This document shows positions 55,251 to 64,000 of a DNA stretch of 64,000 nucleotides, in pieces (within the stretch, counting starts at the first letter, position 1; the number at the start of each line of letters is the position of its first letter). A program made the translations under genes and the position numbers. The notes under the pieces are model-generated. The model did no database searches and was not told the DNA's origin. It saw only the letters and a program-made list of their open reading frames with translations. Where the stretch lies: assembly GCF_954871325.1 (NCBI RefSeq), contig NC_088776.1:9617985-9681984 (forward strand). The letters run 5' to 3'. The stretch is from Gordionus sp. m RMFG-2023 (taxonomy: Eukaryota; Nematomorpha; Gordioida; Chordodea; Parachordodidae).

Positions 55251-57559
55251 TCAATAGATATCAGTTCAAGATGTGAAGGATATTTTTAAGATGTAAATGA
55301 ATATATAAATCCTTGCTTAGCCATGATGCCCACTAATTATTAAAAACAATATCATTGATGCACGAAATTATTTAAAACAAATAAATTTATTTAATATCTT
55401 TTAAAATAATATAGATATTCCGCTGACTTTTAATGAATTATAAATTAAAATGTAAATTTTTTTTTTAATAAATGCTCATTTTAAATGAGAATTTGTTGGA
55501 AAGAACGATAAAAATAGGGGTATTGACATTTAAAATATGATGTTCGAAGTGAGCAAAATATTCAAATGTGTTTACGTATTTTGTGCTCTTATATTCTGTT
55601 CGAAAACAACGGCAAACCCAGGATATAAGTATATTAAAATTTGTATCTAAATCAAGATACATTTTTAGGCTATGCATCTGTATTTAGGTCTTTTTGAAAA
55701 TATCTTTTTAACAACTCTGAATAATATTAATTTATATCCACTTTATTTAATTTATTAATATAGTACTTATACAATAAAATAGCTTTTCACAATATAAAAT
55801 TAGATAATTGAAGTTTAAAATCAAATTTATCATAAATTTATTAATTCAAATTTTAAAAAAATTTTAAGTATTTATATGATTATGCAAAATTTTATCAGTG
55901 AATGAGTTTAAAATAGAAATCTAAAAATGCAAATAGTTTCTTAAGTTTTCTGAAAAATAAGCCTTTCTTATATCTTAATTTCCAAAAACTTTGGTGTATT
56001 TATAGGTGATTCCTTTATATTAACATTTTAATTTGCACTTTCTGCAAAAATATAAAATACTTATCTTATAGTTCTTTGGCTCTCATATTTATGTTAAATT
56101 TAATAAAAAGCATATTTTATTTTGAAAAGAAGTTAATAAAAATTAGAATTTCTGAATTATGGTTCTAAATGCTTAAATAAAGAGACCCATTTGAAAAATA
56201 TGTTCATGGTTTTAAGATTTGACAGTTTCTTCAAACTGTTCAAAGCAGTGGAAAAATATTTCCAAAATTTATACAATAAAGCCCTCTAAAATATTGACAA
56301 GCATTTTGAACAATATCATATTTACACTTTGTTAGAACTGGTTCAAGGATTTATCATAAATTTTTGTTCCAATCCCTAAATTTTAGACCATAGTGTGATT
56401 TGAACTAGTACAATTTAACAGCTGATCTATTTTTAAAATTTGCTAGTGAGATCCATTTATTTATATTAATTTAACTTTAATTCCATTATAATAATCGAAG
56501 AATTTCTTTTAAAGATTTTTAAAATCGATCAGCTGTTATATCCTGACTGATTGGATCGCACTATAAATTCAGTCTTAAAAGAGTTCCAGTTCCTAGAATT
56601 CTGAAGTTCCAAACTCTGAATATAATTAAGTAAATATTTTTAAAAAAAATTAAATATATTTAAAAAACAGGAGAAAACTATAAACAAAAAAATATGTAAA
56701 TACATTATCCAAGTTAAACAAGACAAAAATACAAAAAATTAATTTAAAAACTACAAAACTTCGATTTCTTTTTTTCTTACGAGGCCCTCCCCGTTAGTAT
56801 CAGCTCATACCGACATATTTTTCAGCCTGCGCGCAGCCCGAAGTATTTAAAAAATTTATGCCCAAGCATAGCCAGGAATATTAAAATTTTTGAGCCCAAC
56901 TTCAGTGCAATTTGAAAGGCTCTTTGGATTCCTGCATAAAATGGATTTTAAGAGATAGGTAATTCAATTTTATAGATGCATCAATATTAAAAGCCCATAT
57001 TTTAAAAGTGAAAACTGGTCAAAATAACCTAAAAGGTGCCATCTAAAATTATATTTTTAATGAAAAATTACCCATAAATTTGTTAATTATATTAATTTCA
57101 GGATAACCAATTTGAACTAAAATAAATGATAGATAAATCAGTAAGAAATTTCCATATAATTTTGAGTGTTTACAGGATATTTTTATAATTGTGATAGGTA
57201 AAAACTTTAGGTGCCTATGTATCTGTTTAATTCAATATCAACACATTCTAATTAAAATATCATAACTTTCAAAATATTATATCAAACAAATCTTGATTAA
57301 TTTATGATTTGAATAGAAATGACACCCAATTATTCTTTAAATCTTTGAATCAATGGGTAGTTCGGTGAAGTACAGTATTCAGGACTAAAATCCACTAAAA
57401 AAATTGGATCTCTTAAATATTTGAAAATCAGCAGTTCCGGGGTTAGAAATAGATATAAAATAAAATCTAATGGAATGGAATGTCACTTTAGCATGTTACA
57501 AATCAGGTACTCAATTTCAAGACTTATTCAAATTTAATTGCATACATTTAAGTGTTATT
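55251..57559. other. AT-rich region, no gene recognised
   Basis: Mostly low-complexity sequence. A GC patch (CAGCCTGCGCGCAGCCCG) near 56825 resembles family C MITE debris. Confidence 0.4.
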
Positions 57560-57765
57560 TAGTGATTCAATCTGGGTAGATTTTTAAAAATGATCCAATT
57601 AAAATTTTAGCGAAAGTAATATTATGTAAGCCCAAAAATTTGGCAAATAGATCAAACCTATTTTCCACCTAAGTAAAACCCCTAGGCTAACATAATATTT
57701 TTTTGGCTAAAATAATTATCAGGCCATTTATAAAAATCAATCCAAACAGGCGTTTAACAACACTA
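57560..57765. mobile_element. MITE family A, decayed copy
   Basis: Starts TAGTGATTCAATCTGGGTAG and ends CGTTTAACAACACTA. ATTTTTAAAAATGATCC on the left and TTTATAAAAATCAATCC on the right are the paired inner motifs. The interior is strongly diverged. Confidence 0.6.
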
Positions 57766-58429
57766 CATTACATACATTTACATGTATTCCTTTGTCCAAA
57801 CGGATTAGCTGCAGGGGTGTCATCGCCTTTACAATCTCAGAGAGAAGTCTCTTTGGACATGTCATGCCCTTTAAATTTGGTTTTAAAAAACAGCCCTTCC
57901 TTCACATTAAATATGCCTGTAAAACAAAAAAAAAGCATCAAAAGAAATCTTTTTTTTTATTATGAAATAGACAAATAATATAAATTAAACTAATGCTTTT
58001 TATTATGTTATATTATTGTATTTCCTTTATATTAATGGATATAGAAGAGTATTTTAATTCTTTACATAATATTTACATTCTAATTTGTAATTTCCTTCTA
58101 ATCTAAGACATTTCTAACAAAATCTCAATTTTAGGAAATCATTTATATTTTAAAGCTGTATTCCATAATTATTTTAACATTGTATTAAGAGAAAATTGTT
58201 TAATATCAATTTCTACCTGTTTCTTTAATAATTTTTTATATTCTATACTTAGATATAGTGTTATATAATTAAAAAGCTTATAAACAAATTAATTATTCAA
58301 TTCATTTATATCAATTAGTTCAATAAAATATTAAAATCATAATTAACATACTATGTCTATATTCTATATAAAAATATATAATCAAAAGAAGAGAAATTAA
58401 AAAAAAATATATAGATTTGGTCGACGGGG
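57766..58429. other. AT-rich region with a GC-richer patch
   Basis: At 57780-57930 a moderately complex stretch (CAAACGGATTAGCTGCAGGG, TCTCTTTGGACATGTCATGC) stands out, but no family or splice context supports an exon. AT-rich DNA follows. Confidence 0.3.
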
Positions 58430-59520
58430 CTTAATGACCCATGTATAGATATACAGTTGGATCGATAAATTTCGATTAATATTCTTTGTCGTAGGTAGAA
58501 GCCTTCTTTTGGATCATCTGTAATTAAAAGTAACCTTTGTCCTATTGTTTTGAATAATTTTAGGGCTTGGGGTCCATTTGATCCACATGTGTCTGAGCCG
58601 GAACAAACAAAAGATTATTAAGGTGGCTATATTTTGGATGATATTTTTTTAAATCAAGTTTTACCTAGTGTAGTAAATAATGGTATTAATTTTTTCTGCC
58701 AATTTTTTCTCACAAATGAATGAGAAAAGTGTAAAAGTGTGCATGCGACTAATTAAAATTTAATGTGTCGTTAAACCAATTAAAAAAAATTTATGTATAT
58801 ATAAAGGATGGAGTTGACAGAAAAAAATCTGGCAAAATGATTTAGACATGTATAATCCCAAGCGAGGGGTATATCTTGGTTCCAAGGGACTAGCATCATT
58901 CTATCAGGTCTGGTTTGATTATCAGGGCTGAGGCCAGAGGTTCCAGCGTAGAAGGAATATTTGTGGATTTCAAGATTCTATTGATGATCGAATTGAAGGC
59001 ATAGTGTCTGGATATGCCTTTTGAAAAATCACAGTGAAGGGGGTAATGTCCAAGGGTATCGATATTAGTTTCACATAGGACACATGATGTCGGCGTTACG
59101 ATTTCAGAGCCTAAACGAAGACTAATAGCTATTAAAAGTCGTTTGGTTAGTAAAGCCTAAATAAGAATTAGGTATAGTTTTCAATTCGTAACCAAGATGG
59201 CATATGGCTGAGGCTGGAATTATTTGATCTGGCAAGAGTCGTATTGTTGCCATTCTCTATATGGGTTGGGTTTAGGTGAAGATAGAGCAATGAAAATTTT
59301 CGGCTTGAAGCAATTTTGTTCCAAAGGTCTAATGCTGCTATATGATGTGGATCGATAGTATACAAGTCTCCAAGTGTGTAACGAAATTTAGCAACTGAGG
59401 ATAAAAAGGTTGAAATGCTTAAGGATATGGGGAAATGGATACCTATATCACCTAGCTTTGGTGGAAGGGTAGCTTGAATCCAGGAGTGATAAGAATTTGA
59501 TATTTAAAATAGATTTAAGA
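58430..59520 (-). pseudogene. LINE C-terminal relic
   Basis: Read on the minus strand, in order: LPPKLGDIGIHFPISLS, FLSSVAKFRYTLGDLYTIDP, a cysteine-histidine motif CVLCETNIDTLGHYPLHC (C-x2-C-x8-H-x4-C), RHYAFNSIINRILKSTN, IPSTLEPLAL, and, after a gap, MDPKALKLFKTIGQRLLLIT, LRQRILIEIYRSNCISIHGS. This order matches the tail of a class of invertebrate non-LTR retrotransposons. Stops and insertions disable it. The reverse transcriptase itself is not seen next to it. Confidence 0.6.
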
Positions 59521-59647
59521 GTATTTTTTTAAATGAACTTCAAGATCTAGGGGACATGAAAATTGTTGATGAACGAATGGCATGTACAATTTTATGAATG
59601 AATAAAAAAAATTTTAAGTAAATAAAAAGTCTGAGGATGTTAGAAAT

Positions 59648-59882
59648 AGGTTCTAAATCGTTAAAAATTGGGAATCTAGTTATCTCCTAGAAAACTTCTA
59701 TGATTCCCAAAACTGGGATTTTGGATATCATCCATTTTAGCAACTTTTTTTTTAAATTTTCGATTTAAATACAAGTGTTTATTCCCCTAGCATCTATTAA
59801 TATTAATTTCAAATTTCCTTTAAAAATTTTCTAGGAGATATAAGCCAGAGTCCCAATTTTTAGCAATTTAGAACGGGAACCA
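59648..59882. mobile_element. 235-bp inverted-repeat element (possible MITE)
   Basis: GGTTCTAAATCGTTAAAAAT, then TGGGA...ATCTCCTAGAAAA on the left, pairs with TTTTCTAGGAGATATAAGCC, then TCCCAATTTTTAGCAATTTA on the right. Arms are about 60 bp with small differences, around an AT-rich centre. No target duplication was identified. Confidence 0.55.
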
Positions 59883-59889
59883 GATGTTT

Positions 59890-60989
59890 AGTGTATGGAC
59901 ATATAGTTTTTTCATCATTGGGGGGCATAGTATCACTGGAAAAGATATGTTGATAGATAGTTGAATTTACATTGCATAAATTGATTTTATTATCAATAAG
60001 CTTAGCCTATTTTTATCTGTCAGAAGCTTATTGAAAGAATGTATAGGTTGTTTGTGTATATCAAAATAGCTAGTATGATTTGAATTCAATTATTTTGAAA
60101 TTTTGTGTTAAATTTGATTTTGATATTGGAAGTTGTAGTTAAATAAATGATAAGAGATCTAAACCTTTGATATTATTTAACAAGGTTAAAATAGGTAATA
60201 GTTTTTGTGAATATAGGTTTCGAGCAACTTTTAGAATGCAAGCTGTGGGTGAGATTTTCCTTCATAAATTTATATACCCATTTTTGTGCTTAAACAATAG
60301 AGGTTGAATTAATATTATTATATGGGCTTGATTTAGGGATTGTTTTTGTATTGAAGGTATTGTTAAAACTTGAAATTGTAGGAATTATTTCCATATTGAT
60401 GCTATTATAAGGGCATGATAATAAGATGGTGCCATAACAAGTTTGTTATTGTTAAAGAAAGTGCCTGATGAAGGACATCTGTTGGCATGTTTACCATAAC
60501 AAATAATTTTACTCCCTTTTATTAGGGATACATTGCTGTTGAATGTGGGACATAACACTATTATGCAAAATTTTTATAAATGATTATAGCTTTATATTGA
60601 AAGATTCTTGATTTACAAAACAAAACTTATCTAAACTTCAATTTGGGTCAGGTGGATGGCTGTTGATATTATTGTATTTTAAAGCTTTAACAATGTTGTA
60701 TGGAAAAATACTCTACTATTTATGACCTACCAAATATATTTTAAGTCTAAAATGAGTTTGTTATAAAATTAAATTAGTGTAAACTTAAAATTCTAGAACT
60801 TTTAATACAACAAAAATTATAATTTTCCAAGGGTAGGAAAATTCTGATAAAATTTTAAGATAATATCTTGCTTGGCATTGTATTCTAACTTTAAAAAAAT
60901 CAAATTTTTTAATACTGATTAGATATAATATATTAATTTGATCTTTTTATTAAAAAATTTGTTATCTAGTTCTACCTAATGTTAAACAA
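59890..60989. other. AT-rich region, no gene recognised
   Basis: No exon or clear repeat is seen. Confidence 0.4.
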
Positions 60990-61140
60990 TTTTTTAAAAA
61001 GGCAAACTAGATGCTTTAGTCAGATAATTTTTGCCTAAGCCTTGAGATTTATGAACCTTTGTGCCATCTGAGCAAAATCATAGTAAAATATTAAATTAAC
61101 CATTAAAAGTGGCTCAATTTGAGGCAATCAACCATATAGT
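60990..61140. mobile_element. MITE family A fragment
   Basis: Phrases TTTTTGCCTAAGCCTTGAGA, TTTATGAACCTTTGTGCCAT, GAGCAAAATCAT and GTGGCTCAATTTGAGGC match family A in the reverse sense. The ends are not preserved. Confidence 0.5.
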
Positions 61141-62030
61141 CCTACCCAATAAGCATTCCGCAAAATGGTGTTTTTTAGTGCACCCACACCAATAAAGAAA
61201 AAGATTTGCTCAGGATGGTTCCCATTCTTTACTTGCAATTCAAATTTCATTTAACTAATTTAAAATAATTACAACAGATATTGATAAAGATCATTTATTA
61301 TAATATAGGTTTTTATAATATATATATATATATGAATATCAAAAAATATATGACATCAATCTTATATAAATTTTTGAAATAAAAAAATAATAAATTTGCA
61401 ATAATTTGTAAAAAAAAATACATGAGTGTTCATGGGTGGGTATAAAATTATGTTGGAAGGGGCTTATAAAAAACAGAAGTAGCTTGGAGCTGATTATGAT
61501 TTGTAAAATAACGGTGAGTTAATGATATTGTTAAATTTTTGGCTAATGTCAATTTAAGAGAATTTTAAAACATTGATATATATTACTCTTGGGGCGATGA
61601 GTATGAGAAACCTACAGGGGATAATGAATATCGCCTAATAGTTTACTGATCCTGGTGAAAGGGCTTATATTATTTGTGAATTCACCAAAATACATATATT
61701 TACAGAAAACACAAATCTCATATTTTCTATTTATAAAACTTTTTATCTGTGAACAAATTAAGCAACACAAAGAAAATTATCTATTTAGGAATATAGTATA
61801 AAGTGGGGTAAAGTAAATCAAAGATATCAATTTGGTACGCTATAACTATAATATAAAGGAAACTTCAAAATAACTCATGTATATAATAAGAAATGTCCAA
61901 AAAATACAAAACTTTTTACAAATTTTGGATATAAACATTTAATCCATTATAAATGATATTCTAACCCAAAAAAATTGTAAATTGAAAACAATCTATTCTT
62001 CTTGTAAATTGGTCATTATAATTTGGTAAT
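61141..62030. other. 3' flank of the CNBP-like gene
   Basis: AT-rich sequence, with an AT-dinucleotide run near 61318. No AATAAA on the minus strand lies close to the CNBP-like stop codon; the nearest I see is near 61285, so the poly(A) site is uncertain. Confidence 0.35.
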
Positions 62031-63447
62031 TCAAGCTTCTGACACCAATTCCTCACAGTTCACAGATATATGACCAAATTTCTGGCACTTGAAGCATTTT
62101 TTACATGAATCACTACTGTGACCAGGTATCGAGCACCTTTCAAATATTAAAAATACATAACATTTATATCATTATATACTTGTCACATATCTGATCATCA
62201 TTTTCTTTACAGTCTCTTGCAATATGTCCAATTTGACCACATTTATAGCAATCCTGATTTGATGAACTTCTTACATTCCCTTCAGGGCAATTTCGATTGA
62301 TATGTCCACTTTTGCCACAATTGTAGCATGATCTACCATTGCTTGCATTAGATTCAGTACAATCCTTGCTTATATGGCCAGTTTTTTTGCATGTGTAACA
62401 AGTTCTATTATCTTCTCTCCTACCTCCTCCATTATTAGAAGAACCCTTGTCTGGGCAATCTCTAGCAATATGTCCATGATTACCACATTGATAACATTCT
62501 CTGTTATCCTCTCTGTCATTAGATCTTGGGGTACTTGAGGTGCAGTCTCTTGCAAAATGACCAGCCTCTCCACATTTAAAGCATTTTTGATCATCCATAC
62601 TTTTTTGAAATCTACCATTTCTTCCCCCAAAAGAATCTAAAATACAAAATTATATATATTCATATTATTGAAAAATACCTTGATTATTATCAAAACCATT
62701 GTCATTATTGTCCCTATCAAAATTATCTTGATTAAAGTTTCTACGCCTATTTCGGCTTCCTCCCTGTTCCCATCTAGGCTCTGTGCAATTTCTACTTATA
62801 TGGTCAGATTTTCCACAATTTCTGCATTTTTCCTCATCAAAAGAATTTGGGCAATCTCTGCTAAAATGCCCTGGTTTCTTGCAACTAAAACACTTAAAAA
62901 CAAAATTAGGTATTTAGATGTTAATGCATACTGATTTCTCATTTCTATTGTTTTTCTCTTGGCAATCTCTAGACAAATGGCCTGGTTGATTGCATATATA
63001 ACATGTCTTACTATTATTGCTGCTTTCAGTACAGTCACGTTGCACATGTCCAGGTTTTCCACAATTGAAACAAGCTAAGATCATTTTAAAACTTTTTTAT
63101 AAAAGAATATTTACATGAATTATTTCTTTCGCCTCTTGGGGAGTCATCCGAAGCTTCAGTGCAATTACGAGCTATGTGCCCTACTTTATTACACTTATAG
63201 CACTTGTCGCCTTCTTTACATTCTCTGGCGAAGTGCCCAGATTTATTACATTTGTAACATTTCTCTATGAATTAATTTTATTATATAATTTAAACATCAC
63301 TCACGAACCTCCTCCTGCCGATGAACCTTTAAAATTTCCGCTCCTTCCAGTACCACCACTACCACCTTCAGGTCTCTTAGAAACTTTTGGTTTTGTGCAT
63401 TCCCGTGACATATGGCCACTTTTTCCACAATTATAACAAGAACTCAT
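62031..63447 (-). CDS. CNBP-like CCHC zinc-knuckle nucleic acid-binding protein, 14 knuckles
   Basis: Six exons: 63447-63309, 63264-63115, 63074-62932, 62892-62679, 62636-62180 and 62136-62031. All junctions are in phase, giving 402 residues. It encodes 14 C-x2-C-x4-H-x4-C knuckles, from [14 protein letters not shown] (residues 4-17) to [14 protein letters not shown] near the C-terminus. A Gly-rich linker with Arg follows the first knuckle, as the RGG-like box does in CNBP/ZNF9. A second linker, Asn/Asp/Arg-rich, separates knuckles 7 and 8. CNBP-type proteins bind single-stranded G-rich DNA and mRNA and promote translation; a similar role is inferred. Typical animal CNBP has 7 knuckles and about 170-180 residues, so this one is doubled. 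The aromatic residue after the first Cys is mostly kept, as in binding knuckles. Introns are 40-49 bp long. Confidence 0.9.
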
Positions 63448-63862
63448 TATATCAATCTGCAACCTTTCTCGAAACTATCAATTCAATTTAACAAATATGG
63501 CGAATTTGGTTAAAAATCAATTCCGTTTAAATATAACTCGGCTATAAAAATATACGTTTAAATACTGTTAAAATATAAAATAAATTTAAGAATTATATAA
63601 TATATAATGTAAATAAATTATAAATTAACAGAGGTAATTTTTGTATAATAACTTTATTTATATTATTTCTGAAATATCTAATATGTATAAAATACATATC
63701 AAATAATGTTATTTTAACATGTTTATTAGAATTTATATAATCATATGGTTTTAAATAATATATTTTATGATTGAACAAAACATTTTTTTTAAATTTATAG
63801 GTCCGTAACAATGAAAGTCTAGTGCTTATGTAAACCATTTGATTATATATATTTCTTTTCAA
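63448..63862. promoter_or_regulatory. Region 5' of the CNBP-like gene
   Basis: AT-rich 415 bp between the CNBP-like start codon and the terminal MITE copy. It presumably contains the promoter. No specific element stands out. Confidence 0.3.
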
Positions 63863-64000
63863 TTAGTGTTGTTAAACGGCTCGTTTTGAGCCGATTTTTA
63901 AAACGGCTAACTCAATATTTCATCCAGAAAAAAACTATATAAGCCTGAAGATTTTGCTCATAGAAGGAACAATGGTGTAGACATATATTAACGAAATCTC
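63863..64000. mobile_element. MITE family A copy cut by the window edge
   Basis: Starts TAGTGTTGTTAAACGGCTCG, then GAGCCGATTTTTAAAACGGC, AGCCTGAAGATTTTGCTCAT and AACGAAATCTC at the window end. It aligns with the first two-thirds of 54651-54854. Confidence 0.9.

Noticed and set aside
57703-57978. 91-residue plus-strand frame as a gene.
   Set aside because: Its first part is the end of a MITE family A copy. The remainder matches no family I recognise.
1-64000. CRISPR arrays, rRNA and tRNA genes.
   Set aside because: No regularly spaced short repeats, no rRNA-like sequence and no tRNA A/B-box pair with a cloverleaf was found. The animal gene structure makes CRISPR implausible.

Overview
This is an AT-rich (roughly 70-75 % A+T) animal nuclear window. 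Its host genes have GT-AG introns, several only 44-59 bp long, and sit in a landscape crowded with transposons. The gene set fits an arthropod: a Big brain-type aquaporin, mitochondrial tryptophanyl-tRNA synthetase, a divergent Rab GTPase, a CNBP-like zinc-knuckle protein and an LRR protein. A copepod such as a caligid sea louse is my guess from base composition and repeat style, and it is not proven.

Layout. 1-4.8 kb: repeats, including a three-copy ~200 bp tandem array, probably within or beside the first intron of an LRR gene whose first exon lies at 4846-5129 (minus). 5.1-13.0 kb: AT-rich DNA with small hAT-type elements and one LINE relic. 13.0-13.8 kb: a three-exon Rab-like gene (plus) whose GTPase motifs are altered at key residues. 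14.0-36.6 kb: an eight-exon WARS2 gene (minus), tail-to-tail with the Rab gene. Its exons add up to 1,221 bp, yet it spans 22.6 kb because introns 3 and 7 are packed with mobile DNA. Intron 7 holds a hAT element with an inner MITE, a piggyBac relic and a near-perfect 1.45-kb-arm palindrome of a reverse transcriptase-RNase H element. Intron 3 holds a nest of a BED-finger hAT, a second hAT with an 8-bp target duplication, and an inverted gag-bearing LTR-type fossil, and beside the nest a LINE foldback.

36.6-43.7 kb: no gene recognised. 43.7-49.4 kb: a four-exon big brain-like aquaporin (plus) with very long loop A and loop D insertions and NPAK in place of NPAR; its introns hold a hAT relic and a TA-flanked inverted-repeat element. 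49.4-61.9 kb: LINE relics of two kinds, several MITEs and AT-rich DNA. 62.0-63.4 kb: a six-exon CNBP-like gene (minus) encoding 14 CCHC knuckles. A MITE copy runs off the right edge.

The most unusual structure is that three different retroelements within 17 kb (17.3-20.5, 26.2-29.6 and 32.0-34.4 kb) share one architecture: inverted arms with the coding direction pointing outward, separated by a single-copy centre continuous with the plus arm. This would fit self-primed (snap-back) cDNA, fold-back repair, or in part a sequencing or assembly artefact. The most interesting host proteins are the Rab with Gly-Gln replaced by Gln-Leu in switch II, the 7+7-knuckle CNBP-like protein and the expanded Big brain channel.
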